This document shows, in pieces, positions 9,318 to 16,775 of a DNA stretch of 64,000 nt (the first letter of the stretch is position 1; the number at the start of each line of letters is the position of its first letter). This DNA is from Formosa sediminum (GTDB taxonomy: Bacteria > Bacteroidota > Bacteroidia > Flavobacteriales > Flavobacteriaceae). A program made the translations under genes and the position numbers. The notes beneath the pieces were generated by a model. It was given only the letters and a program-made list of their open reading frames with translations. It had not been told where the DNA came from and did not search any database. The DNA is taken from NCBI RefSeq assembly GCF_007197735.1, contig NZ_CP041637.1:62001-126000 (forward strand). Reading direction: 5' to 3'.

Positions 9318-9671
9318 TCTTATACCATACATATTTACCTTACGCAATAGGCATAATCACTTCTCTCTACACTCTCCTATTTCCTAAACTATTTTATAAA
9401 ATTACGGTTTTCCCACAAATTAATGTTATTGAATTGTTTTATTTTTGAGGGTACTATTTAACAGCCTTATTTACGGAATAAACTTATGTTTATTTTGGTT
9501 AATAGGAGTTGTAAAACATTATAAAGAATAAAGGCTAAAAAAAAGACTAACTATCTAAAGTTAAAATAATTCTGATTTGAAACAAAATAATAATGAATTC
9601 GAGAGATATTTATGAGTAGTAATTTGAAAATCGTAAAGAGTAAAAAAATTAACTATTAAAATTAAAAAAAA
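9318..9671. other. Gene-free stretch before the accessory region
   Basis: No coding frame of note. TATTTTTG at 9440-9447 resembles a -7 box for the downstream lipoprotein gene, but a -33 element is not obvious. This stretch marks the passage from core salvage genes to the accessory region. Confidence 0.4.
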
Positions 9672-10242
9672 ATGAATATTTCTTCAAAAATTATATTTGG
9701 GGCACTTTTAACCCTAACCCTCTTTGCTTGTAGTGAAAAGGATTCTATCTATTCAGATGATGAAAACCAATTACAAATCGTAAAAATAAATGAAATTTCA
9801 CAAGATTTAGAGGTTGAAATAAAAGTTGATAATAGCATAAATGAATCTAATGCAATTGTAATTAATTCAGAAGAAGAGTATCGTGATTTTATTTCCAAAA
9901 TTAAAAACCTGACAAATAACGACACCAAAATTTCTTTTAAAATTCAAAATAGTCAAACAAGTCCGATTTATATTGATTGTATGGATGGCGCATATCAAAG
10001 GAGAGTACTCACTTCTTTTTGCTGATTTGATGATTAATATATTAGTTGAGGGTAGTTGTATTCAGGAAATTGGTGCTGATTTTTACGGTTGGACACTTGG
10101 AGTTTCTTTTGAAGAGAAAGAAAAATACTCTTATTGCTCCCAAGCTGTAATTTGCGGAAACATTAATTATAACATATTTTTTCAAGGTCTTGGAACAATT
10201 TATTCCGAAAGAGTATGTTATAACATAACTTTTAACTGTTAA
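9672..10242 (+). pseudogene. Lipoprotein gene with a single frameshift
   Basis: It starts with a lipoprotein signal (ALLTLTLFACSEKD, lipid Cys C20). The first frame stops at 10025. A second frame, shifted by one base and open to 10242, continues without any start of its own. Removing one T from the five-T run at 10016-10020 fuses the two into about 189 residues, reading LTSFADLMINILVEGSC across the join. The second half is Cys-rich with a YNIFFQGLGTIYSE stretch. It could be a true pseudogene, a sequencing error in the T run, or slippage. The family is not recognised. Confidence 0.6.
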
Positions 10243-10252
10243 ATGTATAATT

Positions 10253-10357
10253 ATGGATTTTAAAATTTTTTCTTGGCAATTAATTCTAACCACTTTATTT
10301 TTTTTAATAATTATTTGGCTAATTAGATTCTTATTCTTTAAAAAAGAAAATAAATAA
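10253..10357 (+). CDS. Small membrane protein, 34 residues
   Basis: An ATG ten bases after the previous frame opens a 34-residue reading frame. It encodes one hydrophobic helix (LILTTLFFLIIWLI) followed by a basic tail ending in KKENK. The arrangement is that of a single-pass membrane peptide. It precedes a cassette-boundary element by only seven bases, so it would be the last gene of its cassette. No homologue is recognised and it could be non-coding. Confidence 0.4.
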   Translation: MDFKIFSWQLILTTLFFLIIIWLIRFLFFKKENK

Positions 10358-10488
10358 CGTTGTACAACACGTTATATAAAAAATAGCAGTTAAGGGCTAA
10401 ATAGAAAGGTTGGCTCTTTTCTACTATCTTTATTTCTTAACCGAAAATTGACACATAATAATTTGCTACTTTTCATATAAACAACCGT

Positions 10489-10505
10489 CAGACTGTCTAA
10501 TAACT
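10489..10505 (+). repeat. Left terminal inverted repeat of the IS
   Basis: CAGACTGTCTAATAACT. It matches the right end in inverted orientation with one mismatch at the fourth base. Confidence 0.85.
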
Positions 10506-10575
10506 ATTCCTTTTTTCAGTTATATTTTTAAGAAGTTCTCAAGTAATTTACAGGTGATTTTTGTATTTTTTAGTT

Positions 10576-12090
10576 ATGAAATTCATACTTGGAAAAGACC
10601 GAAAACAGACCTGCCTTTTTCCTGTTTCTCTTGAAGATTCTATAGAATCTGAGAACAGCGTAAGGTCTATAGATCAATTTGTAGATTCACTTAACCTTGC
10701 AGAACTAGGATTCCGTTCAGACTTTACCGAAAACGGTCCTCCGGCCTATAACCCAGCTGTTCTTCTCAAACTTTACATCTACGGATACATGAACCGTATG
10801 CGTTCTTCAAGACAATTAGAAAAAGAATGCAGGCGTAACATTGAAGTCATGTGGCTGCTTGAATCGCTAACCCCAGACCACAACACCATCAGTAACTTCA
10901 GAAAAGATAATGCAAAAGCTATTAAAAAAGTGTTCTTTGCTACCGTGCAAATTGCACGCAATTTTGGGCTTATCGGAGCTACACTTATAGCAGGAGACAG
11001 TACTAAGTTTAGAGCTCAGAATAGTAAGAAAAACAATTTTAATAAAAAGAAAATACAGCGTCACATAGATTATATTGACAATAAATTAGAGCAATATAAC
11101 AAAGCTCTTGAGCAAAGTGATAGTGAAAATGAGAAAGAAGATATTAAGAAGAATATTGATAAGCATCAAGGTCGTAGAAAAGAATACGAAAAACTAAATG
11201 TACAGCTGAATGCCTCTGGAGAACCACAAATTTCTACCTCTGATCCCGATAGCAAGCATTTAATTGTGCGTAACAATATTACTGAAGTTGCTTACTGTGT
11301 ACAATCTACTGTGGACGCAGATCACAATATTCCGTTCGACTACTTGGTTACCAATAAAAATGACTCCAAAGCTATGGGACAGATGTTACAGAGAGCTAAA
11401 ACCATTCTAGGGACAAATACATTTACGGCGCTATACGACAAAGGATATCATACAGGAAGTGAATTTAAAACTGCTAATAAACTGGGTATTAAAACCCTTG
11501 TTGCTATTCCTGGAATAGGAAGAGCATCGCAAGCTCCAGACCCTAACTATAACTCAGAACATTTTAAATATAATAAAGAACACGACACCTATACCTGCCC
11601 GGAAGGAAATATACTTAAAAGTAATGGAAGTATCTATAAAGCTCGTAATTACAACTTCAAACAATATAAAACAACCAAATGTAAAGCTTGCCCCGCAAGA
11701 GCATTATGCACCACGTCTAAAGTAAATGGAAAAGTAGTACAGCGCAGTGAATTCCATAAATATATTGAAGCCAACGTAAAGAGCGTATTGCAAAATCCTG
11801 ATGCTTACAAAAAACGCCAAGCCATTGTAGAGCATCCATACGGAACCATAAAACGCCAGTGGAGTTTTGATCATATTATGACTAAAAAAACGATACAACG
11901 TGCTAGTGCAGAGGTAGGATTTATGTTTATTGCCTATAACTTAAAAAGAATTTGGAATATCTTTAGAAAAACAAATACACCTCGTGTTCAAGCTCACAGA
12001 TCTTTAATTAGGCTTTTTACAACTATTCTAACAAGTTTTGAAGAACCCTACAAACAAAATTCAAAATATAGAATCTTAGCTCACGTCTAA
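10576..12090 (+). CDS. IS1182-family DDE transposase
   Basis: Catalyses transposition of the surrounding insertion sequence. I start it at the ATG at 10576 (504 residues); the TTG at 10561 would add five. The N-terminal domain carries PAYNPAVLLKLYIYGYMNR and SLTPDHNTISNFRK, typical of IS1182. The DDE residues appear to be D141 (IAGDSTKFRAQNS), D288 (ALYDKGYHTG) and E419 (VEHPYGTIKRQW). A coiled-coil-like insertion (about 158-205) and a Cys-rich stretch (CPEGN, CKACPARALC) lie between the second and third. No stop or frameshift breaks it, so the element may still be active. Confidence 0.92.
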   Translation: MKFILGKDRKQTCLFPVSLEDSIESENSVRSIDQFVDSLNLAELGFRSDFTENGPPAYNPAVLLKLYIYGYMNRMRSSRQLEKECRRNIEVMWLLESLTPDHNTISNFRKDNAKAIKKVFFATVQIARNFGLIGATLIAGDSTKFRAQNSKKNNFNKKKIQRHIDYIDNKLEQYNKALEQSDSENEKEDIKKNIDKHQGRRKEYEKLNVQLNASGEPQISTSDPDSKHLIVRNNITEVAYCVQSTVDADHNIPFDYLVTNKNDSKAMGQMLQRAKTILGTNTFTALYDKGYHTGSEFKTANKLGIKTLVAIPGIGRASQAPDPNYNSEHFKYNKEHDTYTCPEGNILKSNGSIYKARNYNFKQYKTTKCKACPARALCTTSKVNGKVVQRSEFHKYIEANVKSVLQNPDAYKKRQAIVEHPYGTIKRQWSFDHIMTKKTIQRASAEVGFMFIAYNLKRIWNIFRKTNTPRVQAHRSLIRLFTTILTSFEEPYKQNSKYRILAHV

Positions 12091-12133
12091 TAGAAAAAAC
12101 TGTATTTTAGTAGAAATATATAAAAACGCAGCA

Positions 12134-12150
12134 AGTTATTAGACAGACTG
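12134..12150 (-). repeat. Right terminal inverted repeat of the IS
   Basis: AGTTATTAGACAGACTG, the inverted partner of the left end with one mismatch. Confidence 0.85.
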
Positions 12151-12253
12151 CCATTGGCAACAAGTTGACCAAATCAACAAAATTCAATGCATAATGGAAG
12201 TTTTTAGATTTTCAACAATGAAAATCCAGCCTAAATCATACTGAAACTGAAAA

Positions 12254-12475
12254 ATGAAAAACTTGATTAATAAACCACACTTGATTTTTTTACTCGCTAT
12301 TCCGATTATAATGCTGATTGGGATTTTGAGTGGAGACGCAGTATTGGACATAAACGTTCACGACACTTATTATGTTATTTCTCATTTTCATATAGCAACG
12401 CTGATTTCAATTCTTTTTGGAATAATCGAAATTGGATACTGGATTATGAACAAAGCGAATAGAAAACTATCTTAA
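12254..12475 (+). CDS. Small membrane protein resembling a COX1 helix pair
   Basis: 73 residues with two hydrophobic segments (about 10-27 and 47-66). Between them is VHDTYYVISHFHI, a close match to the DTYYVVAHFHYV motif that carries haem and copper ligands in subunit I of haem-copper oxidases. It is far too short to be an oxidase. It looks like a stand-alone fragment of that fold, in which the His residues might bind haem or metal. It overlaps or abuts the next small membrane gene, and the two lie in one cassette between elements E1 and E2. The function is unknown. Confidence 0.6.
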   Translation: MKNLINKPHLIFLLAIPIIMLIGILSGDAVLDINVHDTYYVISHFHIATLISILFGIIEIGYWIMNKANRKLS

Positions 12476-12478
12476 TGG

Positions 12479-12709
12479 TTGAATTGGACACACATTGGAC
12501 TGACTTTTGGCGGAATAATACTCATTCTAATTCTTTCCCAATTATATCGTGAACCAAAAACAGATACAATACTTTCAGATTTTGACTTTAATCAGAATTT
12601 GGATATTATAATATTTGTCATTTTACTAATTGCCATATTTGGGCAAATAATCTATCCAATTAATTTAATAAGCGGAATAATAAAAAAACGAGAAAAAACC
12701 AGTGGCTAA
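12479..12709 (+). CDS. Small two-helix membrane protein
   Basis: 76 residues from a TTG start at 12479, four bases after the previous stop. Two hydrophobic helices (about 6-20 and 42-60) are joined by an acidic loop and end in a basic tail (KKREKTSG). Its stop codon lies inside the left box of element E2 (GGCTAAC), as is common for cassette genes. It is probably co-translated with the COX1-like gene. The family is not recognised. Confidence 0.5.
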   Translation: MNWTHIGLTFGGIILILILSQLYREPKTDTILSDFDFNQNLDIIIFVILLIAIFGQIIYPINLISGIIKKREKTSG

Positions 12710-12832
12710 CACCGTATAAAAATAATGCTTAATTTATTGCTTAATCAAGAGTCCGTGCACTTTTGTTAGGTCTGATTTTCCTGCGGAAAATCCTCGCACA
12801 CAAAACCGCTCTATTCATACATAAACGTTAGC
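12705..12832 (+). repeat. attC-like element E2
   Basis: Left box GCTAAC (12705-12710) pairs perfectly with the right box GTTAGC (12827-12832). Inside are GTAT (12714) and ATAC (12817), separated from the boxes by spacers of three and six bases. The centre holds a perfect hairpin, GATTTTCC/GGAAAATC with loop TGC (12774-12792). Confidence 0.7.
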
Positions 12833-12859
12833 TGTCATACAAAAACAAATTCAATTTAA

Positions 12860-13630
12860 ATGAAATACATAAAAATCATATTCTATTCGTTCATATTTAC
12901 TTTGAGTATAATTCCTATAGATTGTTTAGCTCAAGAAAAAAATCATACTGAAATAATGGATTCTATTTCTAATTTAACAAAAAATGAAATAAAAATCCAG
13001 AGTATAGCAATATTGATATATCAAAATGTAGTCTTACAAGATTTATCTGGTCCTGTAGAAGTTTTTTCAAAAGCAAAAAAATTGACCAAAGGAAAATATG
13101 AAGTCTTTACTGTTGCATTGGATACTTCAATAATTAATACTGAAAACAATATGATTAAATTAAAACCTGATTATACCATAAATAATATGCCTGATGCCGA
13201 CTATTTAATAATTCCTGGTGCCAGTATGCCTGTTATTAATTCATTAGTTGATAATAATACATTTACCGATTTTATAAAAAAGTGGAATGATAATAAAAAT
13301 AAAAAAATAGTTACAATATGCACTGGTTCATATTTACTCGCAAATACAGGAGCTCTAAATAATAAAAAAGCAACAACACATTATTTTGTAGCAGATGATT
13401 TTTCTAAACAATACCCAAAAATAGAGTTGATTAAAAATGTCCGTTTTGTAGATTCTGAAAAGTTTATTACGTCTTCTGGAATTACTTCAGGAATAGATAC
13501 GGCTCTATACATTGTTAGTAAACATAGCGGAGAGAAAATAAAACAAATGATATCAAGAGCATTACAATATGAATTCCACGAAAAAAAAAATTGGCCAATA
13601 GCTCCTAATGGAATGAAATATATGCGATAG
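12860..13630 (+). CDS. Exported DJ-1/PfpI-family protein
   Basis: 256 residues with an N-terminal signal peptide (hydrophobic to about residue 20, then CLAQ). The rest is a class I glutamine-amidotransferase-like DJ-1/PfpI domain. IAILIYQNVVLQDLSGPVEVF has the conserved Glu at 67. The nucleophile elbow is VTICTGSYLLA with C154. ITSSGITSGIDTALYIV matches the GATase1 domain found at the N-terminus of AraC-type regulators, but no DNA-binding domain follows. Export is unusual for this domain. It is the only gene between elements E2 and E3 and starts 28 bases after the right box. Confidence 0.75.
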   Translation: MKYIKIIFYSFIFTLSIIPIDCLAQEKNHTEIMDSISNLTKNEIKIQSIAILIYQNVVLQDLSGPVEVFSKAKKLTKGKYEVFTVALDTSIINTENNMIKLKPDYTINNMPDADYLIIPGASMPVINSLVDNNTFTDFIKKWNDNKNKKIVTICTGSYLLANTGALNNKKATTHYFVADDFSKQYPKIELIKNVRFVDSEKFITSSGITSGIDTALYIVSKHSGEKIKQMISRALQYEFHEKKNWPIAPNGMKYMR

Positions 13631-13647
13631 ATAAAAAGCACAAACTA

Positions 13648-13779
13648 CTAACACCGTATAAAATTAATTGCTTTGGTCGTTGCTTATTTGGAAAATTCCT
13701 TCGGAATTTTTTCGCGTTCGTGAATGTTTGCTAAATTAGTTGCTGAAACACGCAACGAAATCATACATACACACGTTGG
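13648..13779 (+). repeat. attC-like element E3
   Basis: Left box CTAAC, spacer ACC, GTAT (13648-13659). Right half ATAC then GTTGG (13775-13779). The central hairpin is AAAATTCC/GGAATTTT with loop TTC (13692-13710). The AATTAATTGC after the left box recurs in E12. Confidence 0.7.
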
Positions 13780-13833
13780 CAGTCATTTAACGCAACCAAA
13801 TGCAAATTTTAGCATCTAATAAAAAAGACTACA

Positions 13834-14393
13834 ATGAAAAAAAATAAAACTTCTACTATTAATTAGTATTTGGAATTATGCTTTCGTGTTCAAGTGATGA
13901 TTTGGAAACAGAAACAAGGGAATTTGTTCCAGGAAAAGTATCTGTTGGAATAAAAGTGGAACGAATATAAATGATTTGTTTGACTTTATTAATCTCTTTG
14001 ACCATCAAGTTGATAATGTTAACTCATTAACCTTTACATCAAACTTGGAATCGGACAATTTGCAATACGTGTTAGATATTCTTAATGAATAGACCTATAC
14101 AAATGACGGAATTAATTGGTTCGTAACAGGGTATTTACATTCTGAAACAAATGAAATTACGATTTTCCCACGGCTTTTCGAAATGGAAAAACTGATTACC
14201 AAACTGACTGGCTAAATTCAATGGAGTAATTAGAAGTGAACGAAAAACAAAATTCAGAATTGAATAGTGGAATTATTCGATTTTATGTTTCTGTTGGTCA
14301 AGAAATGGAATGGAAAAACCAATTTGCGAGTATGATATCGTAGATTGGGCAGAACTAAACTATATTGCGGATATTGAACCACATATGAATTAA
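13834..14393 (+). pseudogene. Decayed lipoprotein gene
   Basis: It begins MKKNKTST, then must change frame to read a lipoprotein signal, GIMLSCSSDDLETE. A further frameshift near 13965 leads into a long stretch containing NDLFDFINLFDHQVDNVNS, a TAG stop at about 14090, then TNDGINWFVTGYLHSETNE. A last shift near 14180 leads into IRFYVSVGQEMEWKNQF and a C-terminus near AELNYIADIEPHMN. With at least three frame changes and one nonsense codon it is not functional. Its leader matches that of the lipoprotein gene at 15651. Confidence 0.75.
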
Positions 14394-14401
14394 AAAACTA
14401 C

Positions 14402-14532
14402 TTACAACAATGGCTATAAGTAATTACTTGTTATCGCATACTTCTAAAAATCTTAGAGGATTTTCAGTTTAGTGTGTACTTGCAGAGTTAAGTGTCAGCC
14501 CAAGCAACTACTCATAGTCAAACACGTTAGGC
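14402..14532 (+). repeat. attC-like element E4
   Basis: Left box TTACAAC (14402-14408) and right box GTTAGGC (14526-14532), an exact GTTRRRY core. Inside them a 17-base arm, CTATAAGTAATTACTTG (14414-14430), faces CAAGCAACTACTCATAG (14501-14517). The three mismatches are A facing C on the top strand, so on the bottom strand they become T-G wobble pairs. The central hairpin is AAAATC/GATTTT. Confidence 0.7.
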
Positions 14533-14551
14533 TTAATGCAGAAGATACACT

Positions 14552-14755
14552 CTATTCAACGTATTCTAAAATATCGCCAGGTTGACAGTCTAATGCCAAA
14601 CAAATTGCATCTAAGGTAGAGAAACGAATTGCTTTAACTTTTCCTTGCTTTAAAATTGACAAATTTACTGTTGACACACCAACTTTTTCAGAAAGTTCTT
14701 TTAACTTTAATTTACGTTTAGCTAACATCACATCTAAGTTTACTATTATAGGCAT
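14552..14755 (-). CDS. XRE-family helix-turn-helix regulator
   Basis: A 67-residue Cro/CI-type DNA-binding protein. The helix-turn-helix is LKELSEKVGVSTVNLSILKQ (about 18-37), followed by RFSTLDAICLALDCQPGDILEY. In Bacteroidota this subfamily (MPIIVNLDVMLAKRK N-terminus) usually sits beside a small membrane protein. Here too it follows one, 12 bases downstream of the 168-residue membrane protein gene on the same strand. It probably represses its own operon, and an inverted repeat lies in the shared promoter region (15320-15351). The pair is inverted relative to most of the array. Confidence 0.85.
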   Translation of the reverse strand: MPIIVNLDVMLAKRKLKLKELSEKVGVSTVNLSILKQGKVKAIRFSTLDAICLALDCQPGDILEYVE

Positions 14756-14767
14756 ATACTTACAAAT

Positions 14768-15274
14768 TTAAATTATTAATGAACTTTCGATTTCATTTAA
14801 TAACTCATCATAATTTTTTTCATTTTTCCCCCAAGAATACATTTGGAATAGGGTTGACGAACAAAATTTCATTATTGTTTCATTTCCTTTAGTTTCAAAA
14901 TTAATGTATAAATTTTCGCCCCAAGATTTAAATGTAATTTTTAAAATCTCTAGAATTTCAAATTTATTTTCATCTGTTTCAACTAATTTAAAATCTGAAT
15001 GATTAATTACCTCTATGATTTTTTCAAACATCAATTTTTTTGATATATCATATGACTTTTCCGACCGAACCTTTGTTGTATATAGATTATATCGACTTGT
15101 AAAGTAACTCTTAAATGAAAGTGATTTTCTAATAATCAAATTGAAGATAAAAAAACCTACTATTAAAAATAAAAAAATCATCATTATAGGGTTATTAGGT
15201 TTTAAATAGTAAGGACTTAAACCTGAAATAAGTATAATTAAGAATGCTACTGAAATATGTTTTAATGTTTTCAT
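14768..15274 (-). CDS. Membrane protein partnered with the XRE regulator
   Basis: 168 residues with two hydrophobic helices near the N-terminus (about 7-24 and 29-49). A soluble domain of about 115 residues follows, with alternating strands (FKLVETDENKFEIL, SWGENLYINFETKG, FCSSTLFQMYSWG). Such a tail often occurs in small flavobacterial membrane proteins of unknown role. It is first in a two-gene operon with the XRE regulator. The arrangement resembles regulator/membrane-protein pairs and, loosely, a toxin-antitoxin cassette, but nothing in the sequence proves toxicity. Confidence 0.6.
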   Translation of the reverse strand: MKTLKHISVAFLIILISGLSPYYLKPNNPIMMIFLFLIVGFFIFNLIIRKSLSFKSYFTSRYNLYTTKVRSEKSYDISKKLMFEKIIEVINHSDFKLVETDENKFEILEILKITFKSWGENLYINFETKGNETIMKFCSSTLFQMYSWGKNEKNYDELLNEIESSLII

Positions 15275-15319
15275 TAAATTAAAAGTTTTAATATTAATGT
15301 AAATTAAAGATTAAAAAAT

Positions 15320-15351
15320 ATGATAAACAAATATTTATTAATGTTTATCAT
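15320..15351. promoter_or_regulatory. Candidate operator of the XRE pair
   Basis: ATGATAAACA and TGTTTATCAT form a perfect 10-base inverted repeat separated by 12 bases. It lies 46-77 bases upstream of the membrane-protein gene of the XRE operon, the usual place for a dimeric repressor site. Confidence 0.5.
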
Positions 15352-15380
15352 TAATTTAATTACGCTATACATTACTATTC

Positions 15381-15403
15381 AAAAAAAAAAAAAAAAAAAA
15401 AAA
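15381..15403. repeat. Homopolymer A tract
   Basis: Twenty-three consecutive A residues just before element E5. The length should be treated as uncertain because such runs are hard to sequence. Confidence 0.9.
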
Positions 15404-15408
15404 TAAGC

Positions 15409-15596
15409 ACAACAATGTATAAAAACATAGGGCTTTTGTGTTAACTCCAAAGTTCTGTGTTCACTTATTAAGTCCGCTAAATATAAAATTTGGCATTTAA
15501 GACAAAAATAAAAGCAAAATATTTATATTTATCTCAGTAATAAACTGAAACAATAATGCTTATTTATTGCCCTACATTTCTTATACTAACCGTTGT
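15409..15596 (+). repeat. attC-like element E5
   Basis: Left half is ACAAC, spacer AAT, GTATAA (15409-15422). Right half is TTATAC, spacer TAACC, GTTGT (15581-15596). Both box pairs are perfect complements (ACAAC/GTTGT and GTATAA/TTATAC). This is the cleanest two-box example in the array. Total length is 188 bases. Confidence 0.75.
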
Positions 15597-15650
15597 AGCT
15601 AATTTGACGCAACCAAATGAAGAAAATGACATCTATAAATAAACAAAACA

Positions 15651-16184
15651 ATGAAAAACAGACTTCTTGTTATTACATTATTACTATTAGGTAGCATAAT
15701 TTCCTCTTGCTCATCAGATGATGATTTTAATTATCAAAGTGATTTTGAAAATAGCCATAATACTTGGTTAAATTTTAAAGAATCATCGAATAATTCATAT
15801 AAATATGTCGTTAGTGGAGGTTCGGTTTTTACTACTTATGGTTGGGAAACTACTATAAAAATATCTAATGGAGTTATAGTTGAACGTTCTTTCAGATACA
15901 CAGCTGGAGCAGAAGATTTCATACCTGTAGACCAATTGGAATGGACAGAGAATGAAAATAAAATTAATAGTCCGGAACACGAAAACACTAGTGCTTCCAC
16001 AGCATTAACTTTGGACGAAATATATGAAAAAGCGGAACAAGAATGGTTAATAAAAAGAAAAAATGCAACGTCATATTTTGAGTCTGAAAATAATGGATTA
16101 ATTTCTACTTGTGGTTACACGAAAAAGAATTGCTTAGACGACTGCTTTGTGGGAATTACAATTAAAAACATAGTAACTTTATAA
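15651..16184 (+). CDS. Lipoprotein of unknown function
   Basis: 177 residues with a lipoprotein signal (LLLLGSIISSCSSDDD, lipid Cys C20) and a mature domain of about 155 residues. The domain contains NTWLNFKESSNNSYKYVVSG, a conserved DEIYEKAEQEW stretch and a Cys-rich C-terminus (STCGYTKKNCLDDCFVG) likely to form disulfides. It should be anchored to the outer or inner membrane facing the periplasm or exterior. Its 59-base leader from element E5 resembles that of the decayed lipoprotein gene at 13834. The GNAT gene follows after four bases with no cassette element between. Confidence 0.6.
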   Translation: MKNRLLVITLLLLGSIISSCSSDDDFNYQSDFENSHNTWLNFKESSNNSYKYVVSGGSVFTTYGWETTIKISNGVIVERSFRYTAGAEDFIPVDQLEWTENENKINSPEHENTSASTALTLDEIYEKAEQEWLIKRKNATSYFESENNGLISTCGYTKKNCLDDCFVGITIKNIVTL

Positions 16185-16188
16185 TATT

Positions 16189-16641
16189 TTGGTTTTTACT
16201 TTTAAACCCGCAAAATATAGTGATTTAGGACTTACCTATCGACTGAAAAAAGATGGGCTGAAAAACTACATAGAGAAAACTTGGGGTTGGGACGAAAAAA
16301 AGCAAGTTCATTTACATAAAAACAACTTTGACCCAAAAAAAACAGAAATAATCCAATTGAAAAATATTGAAATAGGCTACTTAACAAAGAGAGTTTCCAA
16401 TTCAGAAATTTATATTGAAAATCTTATACTTGAAAAAAAATTTCATAACAATGGATTTGGGACAGCAATAATGAACTTGTTAATAAAAGAAGCAGAAAAG
16501 GAGAAAAAATCAATCGGATTAAGAGTATTAAAAGAAAACAAAAGAGCCAAAAAATTTTATAAAAATTTGGGTTTTGAGAAAATATCAGAATCTAATAATC
16601 ATTACGAAATGAAAAAAAACTGGCTGAAACATCGTATATAA
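16189..16641 (+). CDS. GNAT-family N-acetyltransferase
   Basis: 150 residues. The acetyl-CoA-binding loop is seen as FHNNGFGTAIMNLLIKEA (about 85-103), followed by RVLKENKRAKKFYKNLGFEKI typical of motif B. The N-terminus TYRLKKDGLKNYIEKTWGWDE is common to a bacterial GNAT subfamily of unknown substrate. The only start is TTG at 16189, four bases after the preceding stop, so translation is likely coupled. The stop lies a few bases past the left box of element E6. Confidence 0.75.
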   Translation: MVFTFKPAKYSDLGLTYRLKKDGLKNYIEKTWGWDEKKQVHLHKNNFDPKKTEIIQLKNIEIGYLTKRVSNSEIYIENLILEKKFHNNGFGTAIMNLLIKEAEKEKKSIGLRVLKENKRAKKFYKNLGFEKISESNNHYEMKKNWLKHRI

Positions 16642-16757
16642 TTTAATGCCAGTCATATAGCCTGCTTACAAAAATACCTCCAGATTTTCTGTTCAAATAA
16701 TTATTTAATATAATTAGGTGTTTAAACACACAACAAACCATATACAAACATGTTGCC
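16628..16757 (+). repeat. attC-like element E6
   Basis: Left half AAC, spacer ATC, GTATAT (16628-16639). Right half ATATAC, spacer AAACAT, GTTGCC (16740-16757). The inner arms are perfectly complementary, and the 3/6-base spacers match E1 and E2. A palindrome, GTGTTTAAACAC, lies at 16718-16729. Confidence 0.65.
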
Positions 16758-16775
16758 ACACATTTGAGAAAACCA

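Larger units (their letters stand above)
10489..12150 (+). mobile_element. Intact IS1182-family insertion sequence
   Basis: 1662 bases with terminal inverted repeats of 17 bases, 16 of which match (10489-10505 and 12134-12150), enclosing one full-length transposase gene. The flanks CCGT and CCAT may be a four-base target duplication with one change. The element sits in the right box of cassette element E1. Confidence 0.85.
10364..12158 (+). repeat. attC-like element E1, interrupted by an IS
   Basis: Left box ACAAC (10364-10368), three-base spacer ACG, then TTATAT (10372-10377). The right half has ATATAA (10475-10480), six-base spacer ACAACC, then GT at 10487-10488. There the IS1182-family element begins. 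After the IS comes CCAT and then TGGCAAC. Treating CCGT/CCAT as a four-base target duplication restores GTTGGC, the right box seen in E3. Confidence 0.6.

Noticed and set aside
9973-10242. Separate 89-residue gene
   Set aside because: It has no start of its own and fits better as the frameshifted second half of the lipoprotein gene at 9672.
12860-13630. AraC-type regulator
   Set aside because: It has only the DJ-1/PfpI-like domain and a signal peptide, with no helix-turn-helix domain.
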